From the NCBI GenBank assembly GCA_040219275.1, contig JAVJSU010000076.1, positions 1-64,000 of the forward strand: a stretch of 64,000 nucleotides of DNA, read 5' to 3'. The notes beneath the pieces were generated by a model. It was not told the origin of the DNA and did no database searches. It saw only the letters and a program-made list of their open reading frames with translations. Of this stretch, positions 33,831 to 42,850 are shown piece after piece. Made by a program: the position numbers and the translations under genes. Position 1 is the stretch's first letter, and each line of letters starts with the position of its first letter. Source of the DNA: JAVJSU01 sp040219275 (GTDB taxonomy: Bacteria > Chloroflexota > Anaerolineae > Aggregatilineales > Phototrophicaceae).

Positions 33831-36524
33831 GTGCAATACGGAATGAACCTCAATCCCCGCCATCCGGTGGGCAGACCCGCAGACATCAACGCATTACGTG
33901 GCGTGAAGTGGGCGCGGATTGTCTTTTCCGCCGCCGCCTCACGGGAGACAATCCAACAAGCCTTTAACGTGTATGACCATCAGGTGAATCAGTATAAAAG
34001 CATCGGCATGAACACGCTGATGGTGCTCAATCAGGAAACCTTCTGGGGGCATGGTCCGTGGGATCATGGCAATTGGGAGCGTTATGCACGGGAATTCGCC
34101 GCCGCGATTAAGCTGATTGTGGAGCGTTACCGCGGTAAAGGTGTCGCCTATCAAATCTGGAACGAAGGCGACATTCAAGGACACTCGTCTATTTTTGTTC
34201 CGGCGGCAGAATTCGCCAAAGTGTTGCGCGATGCCTACGCCATCATCAAAGCGACTGATCCGGGTGCCATCGTCGTGCATGGTGGATTGGCGGCGGGCGC
34301 GGGCGATGCGGTCAAATATATCGCGGACATTCGTGCCGCGCTCGGCGGAAAATTGCCCGTCGATGCCATCGGAATTCACCCCTATGGACAATGGACACCG
34401 AATTTTGGCGGTACACCCAATTGGGGCGGGTGGCATGGTAAATTGCAGGATTATATGTGGCATATCAATCGTGGGATGCCGCGCAACGTGCCGTTATGGA
34501 TCACCGAAATCGGTATTTCTGAAAATGTGGTCTTTCCATCATCGCAATACCCGATGGTGGTTAAATATTTGGACGGTTTAAATCAATTTTTACGAAGCAA
34601 TTACAGCAGTCGGGTGCCGGTGATGATCTGGTTCGCATGGTCGGATATTATGCGGCAGGCGGGGATTTGTGACTATGGCAACAATCCGAAGCGGGCAGTC
34701 TATGATAAATTTTTTGATCTCGCCTCAAAATCAGATTCGGAGTTACCCACCACAGGCGGTTCGCCAGATACCCAATTCGGCATTTTGCTGAAGCCGACGG
34801 TCAAACTGAGCATCCGTGACGGCGCGGGGACGACCTTTAAGCGCGTGGCGACGGTGGACATCAACGAAAGTGCTGTTGCGCTCGATCATCCGCTGACCGT
34901 GCAGGATAAAATCGGCAAAGACAACGCATGGCTGAAAATCCGCACGCCTTCCGGCACAGAGGGCTATGCGGCGGCGTGGTATCTGGAACTCGGCGATGTG
35001 ATGCTGAGGACGACAGCATCCGGCGGGCTGAACATCCGCGCCGGAGCAGGCACAACGTATGATCGCGTCGGCTCAGTTATTCCCACAGACCCGATGATCT
35101 GCCTTGAACCGCTCGCCAACGTTGCCCGTGAAATCGGCACGCAGGGCGAATGGTTGCATGTGCGCCTCGCGGATGGCACAGAAGGCTATGCGGCGGCGTG
35201 GCTGGTGGATAAAGTCAATGATGCGCCCGCGCCGACGGATTCCGGGGATACACCTGACGATACCGATACACCGGACGAATCCGACGATGACGTTCCGACC
35301 AAACTGCAAAAACACATCTTCCTCGCGCCCACGGTCAATCTCAATTTACGGAGTGAACCACAGGTCGCAGATAATCGGCTGACGACCATGAAAGAAGGCA
35401 GTTGTTTGCTGATGGTCGATGATCCACAGGGCGCGATGAATACGCTCGGCGAAGGGGGCTGGATCAAGGTCAAAATGTCCGATGGCACGGCAGGCTGGAC
35501 TTCCGCACAATATCTCAAGCGCATCGAACAGGCGGAATGTGCCGACTTCGATCAATTTGACCTGAGCGAAGACGAAGAAACCGGAGGCGGGGAAGTCATT
35601 ATCGAACCCGCCCCGATTTTGCCGATATTCGTCGCGCCGACCACCCGCCTGAATGCGCGGAGTGCGCCGGAAATTGGCAATAATGTGCTTGACGTGCTGG
35701 ATGCAGGCGAATGTGTGCTGATTGTAGACGATCCGCAAAAAGCCTTTGAAACGCTTGGCAAAAGTGGTTGGCTGAAAATCCGCCGAGCGAACGCAAAAGA
35801 GGGCTGGGTTTCCGCGCAATATTTGACGCACATCAGCGATCCGCAAGCCATTTGTGCTGACCTGAGCAAATTTGATGTGTCGCTGGACGATCTGGTGAAA
35901 GATGATGGCAAGGACGACGACGATTTAATCAAGCCGATTGAGGGTGAATTTATCGCCGATGGGTTCGACGCGCCGGTTGGCTCTGCGGAAGAACGGGCGA
36001 GCGATGATATGTGGCCCGGTGAATGGTTTGACCCGACAGGCTACGCGGAAAACACCTATTCGGGTTATGTGAAAAACTGGAATGCCTATCACACAGGGGC
36101 GGATTTGAATTTGAACCGTCCACGCTGGAATGCGGATAAGGGCGCGCCTGTCTATTCAATTGCCAGCGGAATCGTCACTTATGCAGAATTTCGCGTGCCG
36201 AGTTGGGGCAATCTGATTGTCATCAAGCATGATCCGCTACCGGATGGTACAGTCGCCTATTCACGTTATGGGCATCTTGCGCGGATGGACGTGAGCAAAG
36301 GGACACGCGTTGAACGTGGCACGGTCATCGGCACGATTGGCTCTAATCTGGATAAAAGTGGCAAACCGTATGTCGGCGCGGAGCATCTGCATTTTGATGT
36401 CAGCGTCTCGGATAAACTGCAAGATAGTCCGGGGGATTGGCCGCGCAAGGATTTAAAGCGGCTGAAAACCGATTACGCCGATCCGGTTGTGTTCATCGCG
36501 GAAAATCGCCCGAAAAAACGGTAA
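33831..36524 (+). CDS. Glycoside hydrolase-like / SH3b x4 / M23 peptidase protein, leaderless
   Basis: An 897-residue multidomain protein. Residues 1-300 form a clan A (beta/alpha)8-like glycosidase domain with a candidate acid/base Glu112 (IWNEG) and nucleophile Glu226 (WITEIG). Four SH3b repeats follow (about 310-390, 395-465, 500-575, 605-675; motifs such as LNIRAGAGTTYDRVGSV and GYAAAWYL). After an Asp-rich linker comes an M23/LytM endopeptidase domain (about 735-885) with zinc ligands in YHTGADLN and EHLHFDV. This set would cut glycan and peptide bonds of a cell wall. There is no signal peptide or membrane anchor. GGAGG stands 9 bases before the GTG start, which makes the leaderless start secure; an ATG at 33843 is the alternative. 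Confidence 0.85.
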   Translation: MQYGMNLNPRHPVGRPADINALRGVKWARIVFSAAASRETIQQAFNVYDHQVNQYKSIGMNTLMVLNQETFWGHGPWDHGNWERYAREFAAAIKLIVERYRGKGVAYQIWNEGDIQGHSSIFVPAAEFAKVLRDAYAIIKATDPGAIVVHGGLAAGAGDAVKYIADIRAALGGKLPVDAIGIHPYGQWTPNFGGTPNWGGWHGKLQDYMWHINRGMPRNVPLWITEIGISENVVFPSSQYPMVVKYLDGLNQFLRSNYSSRVPVMIWFAWSDIMRQAGICDYGNNPKRAVYDKFFDLASKSDSELPTTGGSPDTQFGILLKPTVKLSIRDGAGTTFKRVATVDINESAVALDHPLTVQDKIGKDNAWLKIRTPSGTEGYAAAWYLELGDVMLRTTASGGLNIRAGAGTTYDRVGSVIPTDPMICLEPLANVAREIGTQGEWLHVRLADGTEGYAAAWLVDKVNDAPAPTDSGDTPDDTDTPDESDDDVPTKLQKHIFLAPTVNLNLRSEPQVADNRLTTMKEGSCLLMVDDPQGAMNTLGEGGWIKVKMSDGTAGWTSAQYLKRIEQAECADFDQFDLSEDEETGGGEVIIEPAPILPIFVAPTTRLNARSAPEIGNNVLDVLDAGECVLIVDDPQKAFETLGKSGWLKIRRANAKEGWVSAQYLTHISDPQAICADLSKFDVSLDDLVKDDGKDDDDLIKPIEGEFIADGFDAPVGSAEERASDDMWPGEWFDPTGYAENTYSGYVKNWNAYHTGADLNLNRPRWNADKGAPVYSIASGIVTYAEFRVPSWGNLIVIKHDPLPDGTVAYSRYGHLARMDVSKGTRVERGTVIGTIGSNLDKSGKPYVGAEHLHFDVSVSDKLQDSPGDWPRKDLKRLKTDYADPVVFIAENRPKKR

Positions 36525-36628
36525 ATCGCTGGTCTCATAACTCGCATTTTCTAACGACAGGTGTCCGAAAAGGTTTGAAAGGCAATTTGGAATTGGGCCA
36601 TAGAGTAACCTTTCGGAGATCTATCTGG

Positions 36629-37186
36629 ATGGTGGGGATAATTATTGCTTTGGTCGCATTGCTCATGTTACGTCCGTTTCAAAAAGAAGATGTCGACACA
36701 AGTAACATGACCATAGACGAAGTGTCTTCATACGGATTTTATGCCTATATCCTTCCAGACGAGATTATAGAATCGAGGGGCTGGACACAAACTATAAGCA
36801 TGGTGTCACTCGACAGTCACTGCCGTCAGATAGACACGATCTATCGTGAGAATCCGATTTGGATAGCTTATCAGGATGGTACATCGCGTGCGCCATTTTT
36901 TATAGCAATCGCGCCAACTTATTCTCATTCGTATAATGGGAATTGGACTTCAGAGACTAGCGAAGTTGAGGCTTCCTTTGACCCGCATCTAGGAGTTGAA
37001 TACTATATTGGAGATTCGGGTCATCTTGCGCTTAAATTCGTAGATGATATAGGTATGCAAGTTGTTGTAAACGCCTGGCAAGATAAACTCAGTGTAGATG
37101 AAGTTATGATCCTTATTTCGCAACTTGAATATGCTGGATCAAATAGGGATACGCTTGGCAATCCGTGGGATAACGTATGTGAATAA
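36629..37186 (+). CDS. Hypothetical protein with N-terminal membrane anchor
   Basis: A 185-residue protein with a hydrophobic segment at residues 2-18 (MVGIIIALVALLMLRPF) and the rest outside the membrane. I do not recognise a family. The mature part is Tyr/Asp-rich, with two Cys (LDSHCRQID and the final NVCE) that could form a disulfide. The start at 36629 was chosen because CGGAGA lies 9 bases upstream; a longer open frame reaches back into the preceding gene. A terminator follows. Confidence 0.6.
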   Translation: MVGIIIALVALLMLRPFQKEDVDTSNMTIDEVSSYGFYAYILPDEIIESRGWTQTISMVSLDSHCRQIDTIYRENPIWIAYQDGTSRAPFFIAIAPTYSHSYNGNWTSETSEVEASFDPHLGVEYYIGDSGHLALKFVDDIGMQVVVNAWQDKLSVDEVMILISQLEYAGSNRDTLGNPWDNVCE

Positions 37187-37198
37187 CCCATACTTGCT

Positions 37199-37247
37199 AG
37201 AGAAAACACCGGACTTCTTAATTGTTTGAGGTGTTGGTGTTTTCTCT
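37199..37247 (+). terminator. Probable terminator hairpin
   Basis: Perfect 12-bp stem AGAGAAAACACC / GGTGTTTTCTCT around a 25-base loop, 13 bases after the stop of the anchored protein. The T-run is inside the stem. Confidence 0.65.
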
Positions 37248-37340
37248 GCTCGTTGATGCTATATAGAATTTACGTCTAACTTATGCCGGAGGGCAATTGA
37301 AAGCCCTGTTCACCCCTCCGGTTACCGCTCGCTGAGTGGC

Positions 37341-37586
37341 TCACTCACTCTGCTGGAATTTTTTTACGTCGAGTTCGTAGAGTGTGCGATATTTGACCGC
37401 CTCACCGAACAACGACAAGCCGGAATTAAAGGCGATCATGGACAATGTGCCGAGGATAAACCAGCGCACAAAGCCTTTTTTCTGCATCTTCGCTGAGATC
37501 GCCTGACCGAGTAACGCCAGCCCGAATCCGGTTAAGAGTAAGCCACGCGGGGCGAGTTCGTCCCATTTTTCATAATTTTCGTTCAT
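37341..37586 (-). CDS. Small two-helix membrane protein
   Basis: An 81-residue protein with membrane segments near 17-32 (LLLTGFGLALLGQAI) and 41-60 (WFILGTLSMIAFNSGLSLFG), and a polar tail. I do not recognise it. The ATG at 37586 has AGGA about 10 bases upstream. It lies 85 bases downstream of acpS on the same strand and is probably co-transcribed. Confidence 0.6.
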   Translation of the reverse strand: MNENYEKWDELAPRGLLLTGFGLALLGQAISAKMQKKGFVRWFILGTLSMIAFNSGLSLFGEAVKYRTLYELDVKKFQQSE

Positions 37587-37671
37587 AAGTTCAGTCCTAA
37601 CTTCCCATCCATTACAGCATACCCTAAGTTTACATCGAGTTTGTACCGTCGCAAGTCGAAACGCGTTAGGC

Positions 37672-38034
37672 TTAGCGGGCGACGGCGATTGCGGAGGCAT
37701 AGTCTCTGGTATGCGTCAGGCTGATGTCCCATTCGGTTAAGCCGAGTTCTTCCGCGATGCGTGCCGCGTCCCCATGCAGATGCAAAACGGGGCGTTTACG
37801 CGGATTGTTGACGCGCACTTCGATCTCCACCCATTTAACATCCCCGATGCCCGTGCCGAGTGCCTTGGCGACAGCCTCTTTGGCGGCGATGCGTGCGGCT
37901 AGACGATGCGGTTGATCTTTGCAATCTTCGCGCTCACCTTCCGTAAAAAAGCGTGTCATAAACTGTTCGCCGGAGCGTGCCATTCCCGCCGCGACCCGTT
38001 CATTTTCGATCATGTCAATCCCACAGCGAATCAT
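37672..38034 (-). CDS. acpS: Holo-[acyl-carrier-protein] synthase
   Basis: A 120-residue phosphopantetheinyl transferase that converts apo-ACP to holo-ACP with coenzyme A. The magnesium-binding residues are present: Asp7 in GIDMIE and Glu53 in AAKEAVAKALG, with FFTEGERE, VEVRV-like and SLTHTRDYASAIAVA at the end. Length is typical for AcpS trimers (about 120). AGGGG stands 9 bases before the ATG. Confidence 0.94.
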   Translation of the reverse strand: MIRCGIDMIENERVAAGMARSGEQFMTRFFTEGEREDCKDQPHRLAARIAAKEAVAKALGTGIGDVKWVEIEVRVNNPRKRPVLHLHGDAARIAEELGLTEWDISLTHTRDYASAIAVAR

Positions 38035-38253
38035 GGCGTTTTGCCCCTGTTGTCATGCTTAATATCATTCATTATGTCTGTAGCAGAGTGAAGCGCGGTT
38101 AAATTATTGCGTCGACCATTAACAATTTACAATCATCATGGAAAATTCAGCAAAATTACGAAACGAACGGTGCAGGTTGCGCCATGTTCGCGTACAATGG
38201 TAGATATTGTAAAGTGTCGTCTAAGCATAGTCCAGTAACACCAAGGAACACCC

Positions 38254-40842
38254 ATGCCGGATACAAAACCGCTTTCTATGCCAGATTTGGCTACCCTTCA
38301 TGTGATCGCGCATTTACGCTGGGAACGTGAGTGGTACGAGACCTATGAAATCCGTCAGGCACAACTGTTGGATGAAATCGCCCAGCTTCTGCAACAAATG
38401 GGGGAAACCACCGGAGATGCCCTGCGCTTTTATATTCTGGGTGGGCAGACCGTCATTGTCGAAGATGTCGCCGCCGTGCGCCCTGATTTGCTGGCGCTGA
38501 TGGTTATTTACAATGCGGGTGGCAGGTTAGGCCTGGGTCCGTGGTATGTGCAGGTCGATCAAAATCTGGTCAGCGGGGAATCGCTCATCCGCAATTTGCT
38601 AACGGCACGGGTTGAAGCGGCAAAAAGCGGGATCAAATTATTGCCAATTGCCTTTTCGCCGGAGCAGACCGCTAATGTCTCCCAATTACCACAAATTTTA
38701 CGCGGTTTCGGCATTGGCACGGCGATGCTCAACACGGGTGATCCGCGCAACAACAAGCCCTATTATTGGAAAGCACCGGATAACAGTAGCATTCTGGTGC
38801 TCGGTCACGATTTGCCCAATGTATGGGTGGAGTCGCATACCGATCTGATGAACGACAGCATCCAGATGCAACGTGCATTGCGCCCCGATGGACCGTTTTT
38901 GTGGTTGGTAGAACATAGCGAAACGGACGGTTCGGCTTCCGCGACACTAAATTACATTCACCAGAAAACCAACGTTCCGGTTTCTCAGATTGAGCTTGTA
39001 GAATATTTGCGGATTCTGCGCCGCAGTTTGACAGAAACTTTACACGGTATGGTCAGAGGACCGTTGTTGCCCAAATCGCTGAAAGCACAGGCTTCCGGCA
39101 CATTATCCTCCCGACTCTACTTAAAGCAGGCACACGCGCAGGTCGAGAACAAATTGCTCTACGCGGTAGAACCGTGGTTGGCGCTGGCGCTTACGCATGG
39201 CAACCTCAGCCAGCCCGATAATCCACAGGCGATGTTGCATCACGCATGGCGCACCCTGCACAAAAATCAGACGCTCTATACGCTCGGTGGAACGTCGATT
39301 GATGCAGTACAGACGAAAACCGAAAATGCTTATCATGCGGTTGATGACATCGCGGAACAAATCATCGAAAAATCACTGAACGCGATTGAAGGTAAAGTCA
39401 CCTCCCGCCATCCATCGCTCAAGCCCTCCGCCCGCAAGAATACGACGTATGTGGTCGTCTGGAATTCGCACAATTGGCCCATCAAGCAGGCGGTTTTTGT
39501 GCCGCTGACCTTGAATCAGGGTAGTTACCCGCTACGGTTACGCATCCCCGGTGATGAAGCCGAACAACCTTTTGGCTGGCAAGAAGCCGAGCACGGCGCG
39601 TTGCATAGCGGGACGATTAGCTTTATCGCAGATGCACCCGCGCTTGGATATGCCGTTTACACACTGGAATTAAGCGACCAGCCCGTCGCCGAGCATCACT
39701 TCATCCATGAGACGAAAAACAACACGATTGGCAATGTCTTCGGCGAATCGCTGACGGCTACGCGCAATAATCTAAACTGGAAACGCGAAGACGGCACATT
39801 AACTGACCTCCTACGGTTTTTGGATGGCGGGGACGCGGGCGATGTGTATCATTATTGCCCGCCAATAGAAGATTCAATCATCGAAGGGTCGATGGTCAAC
39901 GATGTGAAGACCATCTCATCGCCGGTTTACGAGCAACTGGTCATCAATCACCGGATGCGCGTCGCCAATGAACTCAACGATGACCGTACCCGCAGTCGTG
40001 GTGTACGCTTGCTGGAACTGCAAACCACCGCTACTTTTTACGATAACATTCCGGGGGTGTTCTTCCGCACCACCTTTGAAAACACCGCTCAGGATCACCG
40101 TTTACGCGCCCATCTGCGTACCGGCATCGAGACTAAATATGCCCTCACGCAGACTGCCTTTAACTTTGATCGTGTTGAGGTCGGCAATACGTATCCGACA
40201 CAGGGACTCACGGCGGTGCATGATGGCGTGTCGTCGCTGGCATTGATGTCCCGCGGGTTGCCGGAAGTTGAAGCGCTCACAGAAGGCGATCAGGTGACTT
40301 TCGCCCTAACGTTAGCGCGGTCTGTCGGCTGGCTTAGTCGGGATGATCTGAGCGTGCGCGAGGGTGCGCTTGCGCCACACTTGCCCGTGCCGGATGCCCA
40401 ATGTCAGCGGGTGATGAGCGCGGAATATGCACTCGTCGCCACGCCTGCCGGGGATCGTGCCGCCTTATTACGTGAGTCGATGATTTATAATTCGCCCCTA
40501 CAAGCCTATCAATATGATGTGCGCCCCAGCCGCCCGCGCAGAAGTTTTCTGTCCATCCTCAGCGATCAAGCCACCGCTACAGAGACAGTCGATAGCGACG
40601 GCGCGGGAGTTATTTTGACGAGCTTTAAGCCACCGTCGAAGGGCAAAGGCTGGATGTTGCATCTGTATAATCCGCACGATCATGATGTGGAAGTGTTCGT
40701 CACGCCACACACCCGCCCCGAACAGGTGCATCTCTCCTCGCTTTCCGAGGATTCGCTCAAATTCATCGAAACCGACATGAATGGACGGGTACAGATCGCC
40801 ATTACGGGCAATCAGTTGGTGGCGTTGCGCCTGTTATTTTAA
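38254..40842 (+). CDS. GH38 alpha-mannosidase-like protein with degenerate zinc site
   Basis: An 862-residue protein of full GH38 length: N-terminal barrel, central helical part, and C-terminal beta-sandwich domains (ending LHLYNPHDHDVEVFV and NQLVALRLLF). Marks of the family remain: GPWYVQVDQNLVSGESLIRN, SQLPQILRGFGIGTAML and the RGV-L-E sandwich. But the zinc ligands are missing: the H-x-H-W-D motif reads AHLRWERE (Arg22 for His, Glu24 for Asp), the PDxFGH block reads PEQTANV, and the NHPHDSICG block reads NQTLYTLGG. Only the nucleophile Asp102 in VDQN is kept. It is most likely a pseudoenzyme or a carbohydrate-binding relative. AAGGA precedes the ATG by 7. Confidence 0.8.
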   Translation: MPDTKPLSMPDLATLHVIAHLRWEREWYETYEIRQAQLLDEIAQLLQQMGETTGDALRFYILGGQTVIVEDVAAVRPDLLALMVIYNAGGRLGLGPWYVQVDQNLVSGESLIRNLLTARVEAAKSGIKLLPIAFSPEQTANVSQLPQILRGFGIGTAMLNTGDPRNNKPYYWKAPDNSSILVLGHDLPNVWVESHTDLMNDSIQMQRALRPDGPFLWLVEHSETDGSASATLNYIHQKTNVPVSQIELVEYLRILRRSLTETLHGMVRGPLLPKSLKAQASGTLSSRLYLKQAHAQVENKLLYAVEPWLALALTHGNLSQPDNPQAMLHHAWRTLHKNQTLYTLGGTSIDAVQTKTENAYHAVDDIAEQIIEKSLNAIEGKVTSRHPSLKPSARKNTTYVVVWNSHNWPIKQAVFVPLTLNQGSYPLRLRIPGDEAEQPFGWQEAEHGALHSGTISFIADAPALGYAVYTLELSDQPVAEHHFIHETKNNTIGNVFGESLTATRNNLNWKREDGTLTDLLRFLDGGDAGDVYHYCPPIEDSIIEGSMVNDVKTISSPVYEQLVINHRMRVANELNDDRTRSRGVRLLELQTTATFYDNIPGVFFRTTFENTAQDHRLRAHLRTGIETKYALTQTAFNFDRVEVGNTYPTQGLTAVHDGVSSLALMSRGLPEVEALTEGDQVTFALTLARSVGWLSRDDLSVREGALAPHLPVPDAQCQRVMSAEYALVATPAGDRAALLRESMIYNSPLQAYQYDVRPSRPRRSFLSILSDQATATETVDSDGAGVILTSFKPPSKGKGWMLHLYNPHDHDVEVFVTPHTRPEQVHLSSLSEDSLKFIETDMNGRVQIAITGNQLVALRLLF

Positions 40843-41021
40843 GCACGTCACAGGCATTCACGGTTACAACATTTTGCCGGAGATATTTACGCTCTAATTG
40901 TTCACAATCTGAGGGGAGAATCTAAATTATTTCCCAAAATACCTGACGTAACGCTTAAGAAACTGTATTATGATGGATGTATCATTCGCTTGCCAACCGT
41001 AACGATTGTGACTAAAGCCTT

Positions 41022-42299
41022 ATGTCTGCTTCCTCTGTCATTTTATATATCGAAGACGACCCCGCCAGCCGTAAATTGATTGAACGCGCTTTAGAAACTG
41101 CCGGATACACGGTGGTTTGTGCGGAAACGGCGCTACGGGGCATTGATCTGGCGCGGAGTCTGCTCCCTGATTTAATCCTCACAGACATCAATCTGCCCGA
41201 CCTTCAGGGACACGAACTTGCCAGCGTATTACGGAATGAAGAGCGTTTCTTCCACACACCCATCGTCGCCTTAACGGGCACCAACACCGAGCTACAGCGT
41301 GATGTGGCGCTGGCGGCGGGCATTTCCGGCTATATGACCAAACCGCTGAATGTATCGACATTGCGCGATCAGGTGAAATATTTTCTGGAAGGCGGGCGCG
41401 ACTCCATTGATGCGGAACGTCTGCTTGCGGGTAAAACGCGCTATACGAGAGAAGTCGTCACCCATCTGGAGCAACGTATCCGCCAGCTAGAAGATGCCAA
41501 TGCCGCGCTACAACATCTTGACCAGATGAAAGAGACCTTTATCCAGATTACCGCCCACGAACTCCGCACACCGTTGACGCTGGTTTATGGGTATGTCCGT
41601 CTGCTGGAAGATTTCCCGACTCTGCAAAGTTTGATGCGTCAGGACGAAGCCGTGTCTTCGCTGGTGAAGGGGCTGGTGGAATCGATTGAGCGGATGCACA
41701 GTGTCGTCAATGAAATCCTGATTATTAGTAAAATGCTGACGCGGGAAATCACCATGAACATCACGCAGATTGATTTAAGCATGATTTTACAACGCGTGAT
41801 GAAAGGCTTTCAGGATGCCATCAACGAGCGCCATCTGAGTGTGGAGTTCGAGGCGACTCAATTTCCTCAGAACATGCGCGGTGATCCTGAGTTACTCCGG
41901 CTGGCATTTAGTAATCTGGTCGGAAACGCCGTAAAATATACGCCGGACGGGGGCAATATTGCCGTTATGGGCGAGATGATTAACAGCACGGTGCGTATCA
42001 AAGTGCGCGATTCCGGTATCGGCATTGATGCGGAAGATCAGCAATTCATCTTCGACAAGTTCCACACCGTCAACGATGCGGAGTTGCACAGTTCCAGCAA
42101 AACGGCGTTCGGCGGTGGTGGGATGGGGCTGGGTTTGCCGATTGCCAAAGGGATTGTCGAGGCGCACGGCGGCAACATTTTTGTCGAGAGTATCGGGCGC
42201 GATCCGTTGAGTTGTCCGGGCAGTACATTCACGGTGCATTTGCCCCTCGTCACGACGCGGACGCGTACAGGACGACTCGGCACGCAGGGGGATGAGTAA
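41022..42299 (+). CDS. Receiver-histidine kinase hybrid (REC-HisKA-HATPase)
   Basis: A 425-residue soluble protein with the same architecture as 8739-9911. Receiver (1-122): YIEDDPAS, phosphoacceptor Asp55 in LILTDINLPD, ALTGT and YMTKPLN. A coiled-coil (150-170) leads to the HisKA His (about 178) in ITAHELRTPLTLVYGY. HATPase: NLVGNAVKYTPDGGNI, RDSGIGIDAEDQQFIFDKF, GGGGMGLGLPIAKGIVEAHGG. The input is probably phosphorylation of its receiver by another kinase. There is no adjacent regulator. No strong Shine-Dalgarno sequence is seen before the ATG. Confidence 0.92.
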   Translation: MSASSVILYIEDDPASRKLIERALETAGYTVVCAETALRGIDLARSLLPDLILTDINLPDLQGHELASVLRNEERFFHTPIVALTGTNTELQRDVALAAGISGYMTKPLNVSTLRDQVKYFLEGGRDSIDAERLLAGKTRYTREVVTHLEQRIRQLEDANAALQHLDQMKETFIQITAHELRTPLTLVYGYVRLLEDFPTLQSLMRQDEAVSSLVKGLVESIERMHSVVNEILIISKMLTREITMNITQIDLSMILQRVMKGFQDAINERHLSVEFEATQFPQNMRGDPELLRLAFSNLVGNAVKYTPDGGNIAVMGEMINSTVRIKVRDSGIGIDAEDQQFIFDKFHTVNDAELHSSSKTAFGGGGMGLGLPIAKGIVEAHGGNIFVESIGRDPLSCPGSTFTVHLPLVTTRTRTGRLGTQGDE

Positions 42300-42326
42300 A
42301 ATAATCGGACGCAAAAATTATTTCAT

Positions 42327-42636
42327 AACCTGAATTCTGTTTAAGGTGAACATTTGTGAAAAATAGCTTTTAGCCGTGAGCTTTTGGCTTTTAGTTGCAA
42401 GGCTATAAAACTGGCTCAAAAAAACCGCATTGGGCTGAAACCCCAATGCTAAGATGACTTTCAAAACCCCACTGAAGTGGGCTATTCTCCCCGTACATTT
42501 GTGAAAATAGCCTGCTTCAGCAGGGTTTTACGCCAATGTAGCCAATGGGTTTCAGCCATTGGCGGCACTTTGCAACAGAGCAGCTTTTGGCTTTTAGTTT
42601 GAAAAAACAATGCTTTTGCTAAAAGCCGAGAGCCAA
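42327..42636 (-). repeat. Repeat family A, copy 3 (reversed, interrupted)
   Basis: Reverse-orientation copy of the 180-bp family A. Left part 42327-42396 (aacctgaattctgtttaagg ... gcttttggcttttagtt); right part 42582-42636 (agcttttggcttttagtttg, then acaatgcttttgctaaaagc and cgagagccaa). The outer end beyond agagccaa is missing. The two parts are separated by a family B element and share an exact 18-bp repeat at the junction, so A was there first. Confidence 0.8.
42397..42581 (-). mobile_element. Repeat family B, copy 2, inserted in family A
   Basis: A 185-base copy matching 28396-28592 in reverse: begins gcaaggctataaaactggct and ends ctttgcaacagagc. The four hairpins and the spacer CGTACATTTGTGAAAA are kept; the third and fourth stems are better paired than in copy 1. 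The tgctc of one terminal repeat is absent. Flanked by the exact direct repeat agcttttggcttttagtt (42379-42396 and 42582-42599), as expected of a target duplication. Confidence 0.8.
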
Positions 42637-42707
42637 TTGCGTGCCTCTCATGCCGCGCCCGCGCTTTATTTGCCAACTGCGTTACAATTGATGCGTGATG
42701 GACACGT

Positions 42708-42830
42708 CATGGACACGTTGATGGCGAACAATTTGTGTCGCATGTGCTTCCATTGGAGGACATCGGCAAGGCGATCAACATGGTGCGTGACCTGCGTGGT
42801 GAAGTCATCAAAATCGTCATCATGCCGTAG
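42708..42830 (+). pseudogene. C-terminal remnant of a zinc-type alcohol dehydrogenase
   Basis: Forty codons reading ...DGEQFVSHVLPLEDIGKAIN, then MVRDLRGEVIKIVIMP and a stop. This is the usual C-terminal segment of medium-chain dehydrogenases (H-x-(F/L)-PL-E-(D/E)-I..A, then I-K-(V/I)-V-(I/L)-x-P). A TGA lies in frame three codons before the fragment, and the start, nucleotide fold and zinc ligands are absent, so the gene is broken. It sits between the nested repeat and an EamA carrier. Confidence 0.5.
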
Positions 42831-42850
42831 GGAAATGCCATAGGGTGGGT

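Noticed and set aside
42610..42843. 77-codon frame over the dehydrogenase relic.
   Set aside because: It is a different frame from the recognisable dehydrogenase segment and starts inside repeat family A.
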